A DNA stretch of 56,245 bases from an uncultured Oscillospiraceae bacterium (GTDB taxonomy: Bacteria; Bacillota; Clostridia; Oscillospirales; Oscillospiraceae). The notes beneath the pieces were generated by a model, which was not told the origin of the DNA, made no database searches, and saw only the letters and a program-made list of their open reading frames with translations. Position 1 is the stretch's first letter; each line of letters starts with the position of its first letter. The stretch spans positions 1-56,245 of the forward strand of contig CALXDJ010000013.1 of NCBI GenBank assembly GCA_944387035.1, written 5' to 3'. Both the position numbers and the translations under genes were made by a program. Below are positions 34,189 to 43,307 of the stretch, piece by piece.

Positions 34189-35445
34189 TCACTCAAAAAT
34201 CGCCTGTGTGAGATCCAGCGGCTGGCCGCAGCGGTTATCAATATCCACCCGGTTGCCTCTGAAGCGGGAATTCTGGAAGTTCATGATCACGTCGGTGGGG
34301 ACATTTTCCAGCAGCACAGCCGTAGTGTTTTCTTCAAAGTGATTGTCGTTAAACATGGTGTGGGAAACAGAGCTTCCGGTGCTGTTGAAGTGGAAGCCCA
34401 CCTGATTGCCGGAAAACCGGCAGCCGATGACATTGACCCAGGCACTTCCGTAGCCCATGACGCCGGTTTTCCAGTTGGAAAAGGTGCAGTTTTCCGCCCA
34501 GAGCCGGGAGGGAGAGGACAGCCCGATGTTTTCCCCGTTTCCTACGAAGTCCAGATCATAGAAATAGGTGATGGGTTCGTTTTGGGCATGGATGGCAACC
34601 GTATCGGTAAAGGTAGTGCGGTGTCCCTGCTGGTCCGTGGAACCGTAGAGATTGAAGGGGCGGCTTTGGATAAACAGGCCTCCCTCATAGGTCACCGGCG
34701 GCAGATGGAGATTGACGATGTCGGGCAGGGGAATTTCCTCCGACAGGCGGTCCACCAGGTCCTGCAGCTGCTGGGTGGTCTCCATGGGGAAGTCTTCAGG
34801 GTAGTAATCATAGGTGCGGATGGGCTGGAGCTGAATTTTCTGGCGCAGGCGGATGGTGTCCCGGTTTTTCATCCGCAGAGTCCAGACCAGTTCCGCCGGG
34901 TCGCTCCGGCCGGTATAATCCAGCAGGGAAACCCGGGCAGCCTCGGGAGAAAACGACATCTCCTCCGGCTGGGAACATACCATGGGGGAGGGAGAGGTCT
35001 CAGACTGGATGAATTCCGTGGAGATAAATGCCACTTTCTGCATAAACATGGGACCGGCGTTGACGCCGGTTCCCACGTGATTGATGAACAGGCGGGAGGG
35101 CACCCGGTATTCCATATCCAGCTCCGCCTTTTCCCGAATCTCCGGCATAGGCGTAAACCGGTCACTCACAGCCGAGAGCAGCAGCTGGTAGGTGCCGTCG
35201 GCGTCGGTATAGAGGACTTCGCCGTAGGCGTCATAGGTCTTGGGCAGCCGGGGAACCACAACTGCCGCAACCGCGGCCAAAGCCAGACAAACGCCCAGGC
35301 CCCAGCGCAGGGCCTTGCCCCACAGATGGGAGGGCGGCTTGATTGGCCGCCGGGGGCGGACGGATTGGGCGCAGTAGGGGCAAAAGGAAGCGTGCTCCGG
35401 CAGGGGACGTTTGCAATGGGGACAGGAAACCATGCGTTGAGCCAT
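34189..35445 (-). CDS. Zinc-ribbon, membrane-anchored beta-helix protein (intact paralogue)
   Basis: This 418-residue protein has an N-terminal zinc ribbon (SCPHCKRPL, CPYCAQSV), a basic proline-rich link, one membrane helix at about residues 45-68 and a large outer domain. The last third resembles a right-handed beta-helix (LWAENCTFSNWKTGVMGYG, VGFHFNSTGSSVS, TTAVLLENVPTDVIMNF). It is about 35-45% similar by eye to its downstream neighbour, so tandem duplication is likely. The function is unknown. It starts two bases from the kinase stop and is therefore probably co-expressed with, and perhaps phosphorylated by, that kinase. Confidence 0.85.
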   Translation of the reverse strand: MAQRMVSCPHCKRPLPEHASFCPYCAQSVRPRRPIKPPSHLWGKALRWGLGVCLALAAVAAVVVPRLPKTYDAYGEVLYTDADGTYQLLLSAVSDRFTPMPEIREKAELDMEYRVPSRLFINHVGTGVNAGPMFMQKVAFISTEFIQSETSPSPMVCSQPEEMSFSPEAARVSLLDYTGRSDPAELVWTLRMKNRDTIRLRQKIQLQPIRTYDYYPEDFPMETTQQLQDLVDRLSEEIPLPDIVNLHLPPVTYEGGLFIQSRPFNLYGSTDQQGHRTTFTDTVAIHAQNEPITYFYDLDFVGNGENIGLSSPSRLWAENCTFSNWKTGVMGYGSAWVNVIGCRFSGNQVGFHFNSTGSSVSHTMFNDNHFEENTTAVLLENVPTDVIMNFQNSRFRGNRVDIDNRCGQPLDLTQAIFE

Positions 35446-35446
35446 T

Positions 35447-36199
35447 TCAAAGCGCCTCCATCAAGCGAAGAACATTTTTGTACCGCCGCTGGGGATTGAC
35501 ATGGGTGCAGCGGTCCACAATCCGGCCCATCCGTCCCTTGGCCAGATTGCGGGACGGATGCTCGCCGGTGAGCATGACGTTGATGAGGACGCCCAGGGCA
35601 TAGATGTCCGTACGGACATCCGACTGGGACAGGCCGTACTGCTCCGGAGCGGCGAAGCCGGTGGTACCCAGAATCTGTGTGTCGGCGGAGTTTTCCAGCT
35701 TGTGGAACCGGGCGGCGTCGAAGTCAATGAGGACGGCATTGTCACCCCGGAGAATGATATTTTCCGGCTTGACATCCCGGTGCACGGCACCGATGGAGTG
35801 CAGCACCCACAGCGCCCGGCAAACCTGCCGGACGATTTTTTTCGTCTCCTCCGGAGAAAAGAGGGCGTCCTGGAGCAAAAAGCCCAGAGTATCCCCTTGG
35901 ATGAACTCCTCCAGCACCAGATTGTCCCCATCCTGCTGGGCAACTTCGTAAATGACGGGCAGGTTGGGACAGGTGTACTCCAGCAGACGGGCATAGACCT
36001 CTGCATTGCCGGAAAAACGGCGGAGAATGTAAAGCTGCCCCGTGGCTTTGTGCCGGATGGACCGCACACTGCCCCGGGGACTTTCTTTGATCAGCCGGAC
36101 GGGCTCAAATTCCGTTTCCAAAGCATTTGACAGCCAGGTATAAATTTTGAATCCCCCCAAAAGCCGCAATACTATGCAGCGGGCATATTGTTTCCGCAT
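35447..36199 (-). CDS. Hanks-type Ser/Thr protein kinase, minimal
   Basis: This 250-residue cytosolic kinase domain has the catalytic loop VHRDVKPENI (HRD at 140-142), an activation segment DFD at 159-161 in place of DFG, TTGFAAPEQYG and SDVRTDIYALGVLI. The Gly-rich loop is poor, and Arg60/61 (YILRRF) stand where the beta-3 Lys is expected. There is no PASTA or membrane segment. The annotated ATG at 36199 lacks a Shine-Dalgarno; GGGGGG lies 45-50 bp downstream and would suit a rarer initiator near codon 19-23. Activity is therefore uncertain. It leads an operon with two zinc-ribbon membrane proteins. Confidence 0.85.
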   Translation of the reverse strand: MRKQYARCIVLRLLGGFKIYTWLSNALETEFEPVRLIKESPRGSVRSIRHKATGQLYILRRFSGNAEVYARLLEYTCPNLPVIYEVAQQDGDNLVLEEFIQGDTLGFLLQDALFSPEETKKIVRQVCRALWVLHSIGAVHRDVKPENIILRGDNAVLIDFDAARFHKLENSADTQILGTTGFAAPEQYGLSQSDVRTDIYALGVLINVMLTGEHPSRNLAKGRMGRIVDRCTHVNPQRRYKNVLRLMEAL

Positions 36200-36217
36200 T
36201 TAAACCGTTGTAAATTA

Positions 36218-36246
36218 AGTATAGATGATTTGAAATTGGAAGTCAA
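36218..36246 (-). promoter_or_regulatory. Near-consensus promoter of the kinase operon
   Basis: TTGACT (36246-36241) and TATACT (36223-36218) on the minus strand, 17-bp spacer. The predicted start point near 36211 leaves only about 12 nt of leader before the first ATG. Confidence 0.65.
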
Positions 36247-36270
36247 ACTGGAAATCGAGGAGGGAATTGC

Positions 36271-36696
36271 GTGCAGAATAAGCCCACTGATGATCTGCAG
36301 AATGAACTGATGAGCGAGCCGAGTTTTGACTCCTATATGAATGAAAATAGACCGTTTTTCTCTCAGCAGAGTGTTGCAGAGCTGCTCACCGCGCTCTATG
36401 AGCAGCAGGATATCTCCAAGGCGGCCTTGGCCCGCAAGGCGGGCATGAGCGAGGTCTACCTGCATCAGGTGTTTGCCGGGCGGCGCAATCCGTCCCGGGA
36501 TCGGCTGCTGTGCCTGTGTGTGGGATTGGGCGTCACATTGGAGGAGACGCAGCGGCTTTTGAAGCAGGCGTCCTATGCCCAGCTGTATCCCAAGATCAAG
36601 CGGGATGCCATCATCAGCTATGGAATCGCCCATCACACGTCTTTGGAAGAGATCAACGACCACCTGTTTTCAGAAAATGAGAAGACCCTCTGCTGA
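36271..36696 (+). CDS. Helix-turn-helix (XRE-like) protein
   Basis: This 141-residue protein has a Cro/C1-like helix-turn-helix around residues 38-85 (DISKAALARKAGMSEVYLHQ, then VFAGRRNPSRDRLL). About 50 residues follow, ending KTLC. The start is a GTG at 36271 with GAGGAGGG upstream. It is divergent from the Ser/Thr kinase operon with only about 70 bp between starts, so mutual regulation is plausible. Pairing of such HTH proteins with small kinases is seen in other Clostridia, which is a context argument only. Confidence 0.82.
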   Translation: MQNKPTDDLQNELMSEPSFDSYMNENRPFFSQQSVAELLTALYEQQDISKAALARKAGMSEVYLHQVFAGRRNPSRDRLLCLCVGLGVTLEETQRLLKQASYAQLYPKIKRDAIISYGIAHHTSLEEINDHLFSENEKTLC

Positions 36697-36737
36697 TCGG
36701 ATTTTACAGACGGCAGCGGCAGAAGTGAGGCGATGAT

Positions 36738-38276
36738 GTGGGAACCTTGCAGGGCAAAAAGTCCCGAAAGGAGACGGCACCTCTGCACACACTCACAATG
36801 GGATATCTTGCGGTGATGTGTTCCGCGTTTTTGCTCTTCCCTGCTGCCGGCGGCTATGAACGGATCGGGGACTGGGCCTATTTTCTTTGGCGCGGGCTCT
36901 CGCTGGCCTATCTGGTGCTGTTGGCACTGACGGCGGCGGAAGTGGCGCTGACCGGCGGCGGGCGGATCAAAGCGCTGCTGGCGCCGCTGGCGCGGCTGAG
37001 CGTGCCCCGGATCTGTCTGCTGGTCTATGTGGGATGGAGTGCGCTGGCAGCCTGGTGTTCTCCCTATGAGGGGGTCTGGCAGGGGCTGAGCCGCCATGCG
37101 GGGCTGTCAACCATCCTGCTGTACGCGGCGGTCTTTTGGGCGGTATCCGCCTATGGACGGTGGGATGACCGGTTTCTCTGGGCACTGGGTGCTGTGACGG
37201 TTTTCAACGCGGGGATCGGTCTATTGCAGTACGCCGGATATAATCCCCTGGGGCTGTTTCCGGAAGGAACCGGCTATCATGACGCATTCATTTTGTATAA
37301 CGGCCAGTTTATGGGAACGCTGGGCAATGTTGATACACTGTCCGCGTTTTTGTGCCTGATGGTCCCGCTTTTTTACGGGGCCTATCTGCTCTCTGGGCGG
37401 CGGCTGGCGCTGATCCCCATGGGAGCGGGAATCTTTACCCTGGGTTTGGCCCAGGTATCCTCGGGATTTGTGGGCCTTGCCGGTGCCATTGTGCTGACGG
37501 TTCCGGCCTATGGTTCCCGGCCCCGGTGCTGGATCCGGGGAATGGAGGCGGCGGGAGTGCTGGCGCTGGCTTTGGGGGCGGCAACGCTTCTGGAGGCGGA
37601 CGCGCAGACCCCGCTGCATTTGACCGCCGGGCCGGTGAGTTTGGGATTGCTGGTCCTGAGCGCGGCCATGGCGGCAGCGGCCCTTTGGGCGGCACGCACC
37701 TGGCCGGAGGAACCGGGACCGTTCCGGCCCCGGCAGTGCCGGGGACTGTGTGCCGGCGTTTTGTGCGCCGGCGCGGCAGGACTGGCCGCTGCGTATTGCA
37801 TCCCCTTTTCAGCAGGGACGGCGGGCGAGTTTCACGCACTGCTCCATGGCCAGGCGGAGGCGTCCTTTGGCTCCGGACGGCTGCGAATCTGGCAGGAGGT
37901 GCTGCGCCTGATTGGGGAGCGGCCGCTGCTGGGCGGCGGACCGGATACTTTGGTGGCCCGGATTGGATTTACCTTCAGCCGGTATTCCGAGGAAGCGGGC
38001 ATGATGATTCAGACGGTGACGGACGCGGCGCACAACGAGTGTCTCAACATCGCAGTCAACCAGGGGCTGCCCGCGATGGGTGCGTATCTTGCGCTCCTGG
38101 GTACCGTGCTGTACGCCGGAATCCGGCGGGGCGGCGCGGTGTCGCTGCTTTTGTGGACGGCGCTGGCCGGATATTTCATCCAGGGGTGCTTCACCATTGG
38201 GGACTGCGGCGCGGCCGCACTATTCTGGCTTTTCCTCGCCTTGTGCGAGCGAGATAGCAACCACGCAAACCAATAA
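36738..38276 (+). CDS. O-antigen ligase/polymerase-like membrane protein
   Basis: This 512-residue polytopic protein has about 10-12 predicted helices and a large loop before the last ones containing GSGRLRIWQEVLRLIGERPL, then GGGPDT and HNECLNIAVNQGLPAMGAYL. That is the Wzy/WaaL pattern (R-x-W-x8-P-lx-G; H-N-x-x-L). Such enzymes join or polymerise lipid-linked glycans. The start is a GTG at 36738 with GAGG upstream; an ATG at 36798 is possible. It is followed after 14 bp by an SLH surface protein gene, suggesting a cell-envelope role. The GC-rich, Ala/Gly-heavy composition is like its neighbours. Confidence 0.82.
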   Translation: MGTLQGKKSRKETAPLHTLTMGYLAVMCSAFLLFPAAGGYERIGDWAYFLWRGLSLAYLVLLALTAAEVALTGGGRIKALLAPLARLSVPRICLLVYVGWSALAAWCSPYEGVWQGLSRHAGLSTILLYAAVFWAVSAYGRWDDRFLWALGAVTVFNAGIGLLQYAGYNPLGLFPEGTGYHDAFILYNGQFMGTLGNVDTLSAFLCLMVPLFYGAYLLSGRRLALIPMGAGIFTLGLAQVSSGFVGLAGAIVLTVPAYGSRPRCWIRGMEAAGVLALALGAATLLEADAQTPLHLTAGPVSLGLLVLSAAMAAAALWAARTWPEEPGPFRPRQCRGLCAGVLCAGAAGLAAAYCIPFSAGTAGEFHALLHGQAEASFGSGRLRIWQEVLRLIGERPLLGGGPDTLVARIGFTFSRYSEEAGMMIQTVTDAAHNECLNIAVNQGLPAMGAYLALLGTVLYAGIRRGGAVSLLLWTALAGYFIQGCFTIGDCGAAALFWLFLALCERDSNHANQ

Positions 38277-38290
38277 GGAGGAGAACAAGT

Positions 38291-41170
38291 ATGAAGCAAC
38301 GAACCACACCCAAGCGGCGGCTGCTGGCGCTGAATCTGGCGCTGGTGCTGCTGTGCTCTCTGATCCTACCGGTTTCGGCGGGAGCAGCGGGCAGCAATAT
38401 CGTGATCGGAAAAGGCAGCGGAACTGTGGATCACTCCGGCCCGGGCTGGGTCTATGACGCCAGCGAGCGCACCCTGACTCTGGACAACTACCAGGGCGGC
38501 TACATTGATGTGACTACCGGCGGCAACCTGACCATCTATGCCAACGGCAACGTGGTCATCGATAACGAGAGTACCTATCACAGTGCCATTCAGCTCTGAT
38601 CTGATGACAGCCTGGATCTGGTGGTCAACGGCACGCTGACGATCAACAGCAAGTCCGCCAACGGCATCGTTGCCAACGGTGACGTGACGGTCCGTTCCAA
38701 CTCTTTGGTGTGGACCGGCCCCGACGGCAAGACCTACTATGACGGCAAGGGCAGCAGCCTGTTGACCATCAATGCCGGAAGATACGGCATCCGGGGCAAT
38801 GATGTGAGCATGGATGTCAACGGCGAGGTCAAAGGTACGTCCGGCGCTGTGCGCAGCAACGGTTCCGTGCGCTTTGGCAGCCAGGACGGCACCAGTGCCC
38901 TCAACGCCACTCTGACGGCGGCACAGAATGCAGCTGCTGTGGTGTATAACCGCAACGGCACCGCCAGCGTGGGCGAGCATATGGAGTCGGATTTTGCCCG
39001 TTACGGCAATACGCCCTATCAGCTCACCCTGTATCCCAAGACTTACACCACCACCCTCAATGGTGACGGCGGCACCTGCAATGGGCAGGGTACCGTGACG
39101 GTGGCCCAGGCGTATCCCGCCCATGTGAAGCTGGGCGACTACGCCTTCACCAAGCCGGGCTATACCCTCACGGGCTTCAGCCTCAACGGTCAGACGGTGG
39201 CGACCAACTATGAGTTCATCCCCAGCGGCGACACCACGGTGACGGCGCAGTGGACCCTGGCGGACAAGAACGATGTCAGCGACAAGATCACCTTTGCGCA
39301 GACGCAGGATACGGCGGTCTATGCCGGTCCGGTGGCGCTGAACACCTTTGTCAGTGAAGCCAGCATTGCGGACATTACCCCTGCGGCGGCCTTCACCTAC
39401 ACCCTGACCAAGGACGGCGGCAGCGCCCAGACGGTCGCCCTGACGGATACCGTTTCCGATGTGGGTACGTACACCATTACCGCCTGCTATGAGGATGAGG
39501 AGAATCTGGGTACCGTCAGCCGCACCTTCACCATTACCCCGGCGCCTCTGACGGCTTCTGCCACCGTGGCGGAAAAGACCTATGACGGCACCACCGACGC
39601 CACCGCTGCGGTGAGCTTCGCGGGTCTGGCCAACGGGGAGAGCCTGACTGCCGGCACGGACTACACGGTGAGCGCGGCCTTTGCCGACGCCAACGCCGGC
39701 GCAAGCAAGAGCGTGACGGTCAGCGTGGAGCTCCTGTCCACCGCTGCAACGGCCAACTATACCCTGACCAACGGCCAGATTGCGGCCACCGGCACCATTG
39801 CCAAGGCTGCGGCCAAGACGATTCCCGGTCAGACCCTGTATGTCAACTATCAGGATACCGCCCGGAAGAGCGCCACTGTGGCGGGCTTCGTGCCGGATAC
39901 CAACGATTACTATGTCTTTGAAGCGGTGGACGACAATGCCCTGCTGGGCGAAGCGTTTGCCGTGGATGCCAACGGCCAGGTGACCTTCGCCCTGAAGGAC
40001 GGCCTGACGGAGGCGGATACCGGCAAGCAGGCATCTGCCGTGATCCGGATTGGCTCCGTCAACTATGAGGACTCCTATGCGGATCTGGATGTCAACGTCG
40101 TTTACGAGTATGTCCCCGTGGTGGAAGTGGAGGATCTCACCGCCACCTATACCGGCAGCCCCATCTCCGGCAGCCTCCTGCGCGGCACTGCCATGTATGA
40201 CGGCCAGGAAGTTCCCGGCACCTGGTCCTTCAAGGATGGGCAGGCCCTGACCAATGTGGCGGACAGCGGCGTGAAGATCGCCGTGTTCACCCCGGATGAT
40301 CTGGACACCTATTCTCCCGTGGAGGTTCTGGTGAACGTGACCATCGTGGAGCGGGAGGAGCCTCGTCCCTCCGGCGGCGGTTCCAGCGGCTCCTCTTACA
40401 ACGTTTCCGTTGACAGCGGCAGCCACGGAAGCCTTACTGTGTCTCCCCGCAACGCCTCCAAGGGCGACAAGGTGACCATTACCGTCAATCCCGACGACGG
40501 ATATGTGCTCAAGGACCTGACGGCCACCGCCAGCAACGGCGATGAGATCGAGCTGACCAAGCGCGCCGACGGCCGCTATACCTTTACCATGCCCGCTGGC
40601 AGCGTGAAGGTCAAGGCGACCTGGGCCATCGGCACCGAGACGGTTGCCGGATTCCGCGACGTTCCTTCTGACGCCTATTACGCGGACGCGGTAGCCTGGG
40701 CTGCCGAAGAGGAGATCACCGGCGGCATCACCGCCACCACGTTTGGCCCCAACAACGGCTGCACCCGCGGCCAGGTTGTGACCTTCCTGTGGAGAGCGGC
40801 TGGTTCTCCCGTGGTGAATATGGTCAATCCCTTTACCGATGTTTCCGAGGACGCTTACAACTACCAGGCCATCCTGTGGGCATATGCCAGCGGCATTACC
40901 GGCGGCATGACGGAGACCACCTTTGCTCCCAATGCCACCTGCACCCGTGCCCAGATCGTGACCTTCCTGCATCGTGCGCAGGGCAGCCCTGCTGCACACA
41001 GCAGCGTGTCCTTTACGGATGTTCCCGCTGATGCTTACTATGCAGACGCAGTGGCATGGGCTGCGGAAGAGGGCATTACCGGCGGTGTCACCGCTACCAC
41101 CTTTGCTCCCAACGCCACCTGCACCCGTGCACAGGTTGTGACCTTCCTGTATCGCGATATGGCTGAGTAA
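38291..41170 (+). pseudogene. Large SLH-domain surface protein, interrupted by in-frame TGA
   Basis: The frame runs 960 codons with one TGA at codon 103 (38597-38599), between HSAIQL and SDDSLDLVVNG; both sides clearly belong to one protein. Layout: signal peptide (MKQRTTPKRR, hydrophobic core, cleavage near VSAGAAG), beta-repeat region of the carbohydrate-binding/adhesin type, an InlB-like repeat (about 247-325), a YDG-type repeat (PLTASATVAEKTYDGTTD, about 417-500), a second InlB-like divergent repeat (about 697-780), and three SLH domains (from about 785) for cell-wall anchoring. AAGGAGG precedes the start. If TGA is real, only a 102-residue fragment, or an internal restart at a GTG (38621), would be made. 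Confidence 0.85.
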
Positions 41171-41201
41171 GAACCACTCAGAAAATTGCCCTAGATCCAA
41201 T

Positions 41202-41235
41202 AAAACGCCCCCGGCCAATCGGCCGGGGGCGTTTT
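41202..41235 (+). terminator. Terminator of the SLH protein gene
   Basis: 15-bp perfect stem AAAACGCCCCCGGCC with an AATC loop ends in GTTTT, 32 bp after the stop. Confidence 0.9.
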
Positions 41236-41320
41236 CTCATGCAATGGCAGGCTGCCGGGAGAATGGGGCCCTGCACGTACTTGGGAGCCGTGTAAAGCTG
41301 CCGGCAATTTTCTGGAAAAG

Positions 41321-41359
41321 AAACAGCACGCGGCCATAACAGATGGCCGCGTGCTGTTT
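41321..41359 (-). terminator. Terminator of the monosaccharide operon
   Basis: 17-bp perfect arms (41321-41337 and 41343-41359) around AACAG, with an A-run/T-run at the ends. It abuts the stop of the last minus-strand gene. Confidence 0.88.
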
Positions 41360-41782
41360 TTATCGATTGCGCTTCAAGGCTGCCAGGACCTGCTTCTGGG
41401 CAGGCAATCGTTCCCAACGGGGATAGTCTTCCTGGTACTGGGTCCGCAGGGCCTGCGCATCCTCCGGAGAGAGTCGGGGGATCAGAGGCACGGTCAGCCC
41501 ATGCACGGCCTGGAGCATCCAGTATGCGGACGGATTGTCCCGGTGGGCAAAGGGGGCGGTGTAAATGAACGAGAGCGCCTGAAAGAGCTGGGAAGAGGGA
41601 AGGGAATCCATCCGGTGCAGCAGCGCTTCCAGCTCCTGGGCAAACCGATCGTGGCATGGATCTGCGGCCGGGCCGCTGCCCATGCCCAGCAGTCCGTCTG
41701 CTGGTTTGCGGTCCCGCTCCAGCTGAGCGGTTTTGAGAAGATAGCCTGTATAGAGCGATTGCAGCTCCTCCAGCAGTTCCAT
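41360..41782 (-). CDS. Hypothetical protein, end of monosaccharide operon
   Basis: This protein of about 140 residues is not recognised. It is mostly helical with many Leu, Gln and Glu residues, no signal peptide and no membrane segment. Near its middle are SSQLFQALSFIYTAPFAH and YWMLQAVHGL. The ATG at 41782 lies 4 bp past the isomerase stop, so translation is probably coupled; a TTG at 41794 would overlap it. The position suggests a role tied to the isomerase operon, but nothing more can be said. Confidence 0.7.
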   Translation of the reverse strand: MELLEELQSLYTGYLLKTAQLERDRKPADGLLGMGSGPAADPCHDRFAQELEALLHRMDSLPSSQLFQALSFIYTAPFAHRDNPSAYWMLQAVHGLTVPLIPRLSPEDAQALRTQYQEDYPRWERLPAQKQVLAALKRNR

Positions 41783-41786
41783 GGGA

Positions 41787-43277
41787 TCAGACAAAGGGGT
41801 TCTCGGTGGGATAGGGCAGGCTCTTGGGCTGGTTGTAGGCGATGTCCTCCACGCCCAGCATCTTCATAACCTCGAAGAGGGCCTTGCCGTAATGGCCGAA
41901 GGCCACGGCACCATGGTGGGGATAGCGCTTCTCCACCAGTACGTGACGATAGAACCGGCCCATTTCGGGAATGGCGAACACGCCGATGCCGCCGAAGGAA
42001 CGGGTCTTAACCGGCAGGACCTCGCCCTGGGCAATGTAGGAGCGGAGTTTGCCCTCACTGTCGCACTGGAGACGGTAGAAGGTGATGGGGGAGGCGGCGA
42101 TGTCGCCTTCCAGCGTGCCGCGGGTGAAATCGGGCTCGGAGCCCTTGGGCTCCAGCAGACGGTGCTGGATCAGCTGGTACTTCACGGCGCGGTCGGCGCA
42201 CAGCTTGCAGCTGGGGGTGTTGCCGCAGTGGAAGCCCATGAAGGTATCTGTGAGCTGATAGGGGAACTTGCCGGCGATGTCCTCCTGATAGAGGTCGGCG
42301 GGAACGGAGTTGTTGATGTCCAGCAGGGTTACCGTCTCGCCGGAGACGCACATGCCGATATACTCGCTGAGCGCACCGTAGATATCCACCTCGCAGGAGA
42401 CCGGGATGCCGCGGCTGACCAGACGGGAGTTGACATAGCAGGGCTCAAAGCCGAAGGCCTCCGGGAAAGCGGGCCAGCACTTGTCGGCAAAGGCTACGTA
42501 CTGGCGGGCGCCCTTGTGGGCCTCGGCCCAATCCAGCAGAGTCAGCTCCAGCTGAGCCATCCGGGCGTTGAGATCGGGATAATACTTGCCCTCGCCCATC
42601 TCCTTGGCCATGTCTGCGCAGACCTCGGGGATCCGGGGATCATTGGCATGGGCCTTGTAGGCCACCAGCAGGTCCAGCTCGGAGTTTTCCTCCACTTCCA
42701 CGCCCAGCTCATACAATCCCTTGATGGGGGCGTTGCAGGCAAAGAAGTCCTGGGGACGGGGGCCGAAGGTGATGATCTTGAGACCGGAGAGGCCAATCAG
42801 GGCGCAGGCAATGGGCTTGAAGTCGGCAATCATGGAGGCGATATCCTCCGCGGTGCCCACGGGATAGGAGGGGATGTAGGCCTTGAGATGGCGCATGCCC
42901 AGGTTGTAGGAGCAGTTGAGCATGCCGCAGTAGGCGTCGCCGCGGCCGTCGATGAGGTCCTTGCCGCTTTCCTCAGCGGCAGACACATACATGACGGGGC
43001 CGTCAAACCGCTGGGCGATGAGCGTTTCAGGCGTCTCGGGACCGAAGTTGCCCAGGAACACCACCAGGGCATTGCAGCCCGCGCTCTTTACTTCGTCCAC
43101 GGCTTTGAGCATATCCTTCTCATTTTCCACCGTGGTTTTGCATTCGTACAGATCCAGTCCCTTGCCCTGGCAGGCGGCCACGATGGCAGCCCGGCGGCGC
43201 TCGGAGAGAGAAATGATGAAGCAGTCCCGGGACACCGCAATGATGCCCAGCTTGACTTCCGGAATGTTGGTCAGCAT
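41787..43277 (-). CDS. L-fucose/L-arabinose isomerase family protein
   Basis: This 496-residue cytosolic ketol-isomerase-like protein has the FucI/AraA-type N-terminal Rossmann-like domain (LVVFLGNFGPETPETLIAQR) and a C-terminal catalytic region with CEVDIYGALSEYIGM, LDINNS and FMGFHCGNTPSC. The last carries the conserved acidic and His metal ligands expected for aldose-ketose isomerisation. It sits in an operon with xylulokinase and a monosaccharide ABC importer. Isomerisation to a ketose, then phosphorylation by the kinase, is a sensible order. The sugar is not determined. Confidence 0.9.
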   Translation of the reverse strand: MLTNIPEVKLGIIAVSRDCFIISLSERRRAAIVAACQGKGLDLYECKTTVENEKDMLKAVDEVKSAGCNALVVFLGNFGPETPETLIAQRFDGPVMYVSAAEESGKDLIDGRGDAYCGMLNCSYNLGMRHLKAYIPSYPVGTAEDIASMIADFKPIACALIGLSGLKIITFGPRPQDFFACNAPIKGLYELGVEVEENSELDLLVAYKAHANDPRIPEVCADMAKEMGEGKYYPDLNARMAQLELTLLDWAEAHKGARQYVAFADKCWPAFPEAFGFEPCYVNSRLVSRGIPVSCEVDIYGALSEYIGMCVSGETVTLLDINNSVPADLYQEDIAGKFPYQLTDTFMGFHCGNTPSCKLCADRAVKYQLIQHRLLEPKGSEPDFTRGTLEGDIAASPITFYRLQCDSEGKLRSYIAQGEVLPVKTRSFGGIGVFAIPEMGRFYRHVLVEKRYPHHGAVAFGHYGKALFEVMKMLGVEDIAYNQPKSLPYPTENPFV

Positions 43278-43307
43278 GATGAACGCACCTCTTTCTGAAT
43301 ATTTGCC

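Noticed and set aside
36271..36696. The HTH protein as an antitoxin of a toxin-antitoxin pair with the adjacent kinase (HipA-like)
   Set aside because: The kinase has the Hanks HRD/APE layout rather than HipA motifs, and the genes are divergent rather than co-transcribed.
38597..38599. TGA as a selenocysteine codon
   Set aside because: The context is a Ser/Asp-rich beta-repeat with no redox motif, no obvious stem-loop follows the codon, and no sel genes are in view. A point mutation or error is simpler.
38366..41218. A 950-codon open frame on the minus strand opposite the SLH gene
   Set aside because: It is an antisense shadow of a GC-rich repetitive gene. The plus strand has a signal peptide and three SLH domains, while the antisense product is low-complexity Gly/His/Val with no motif.
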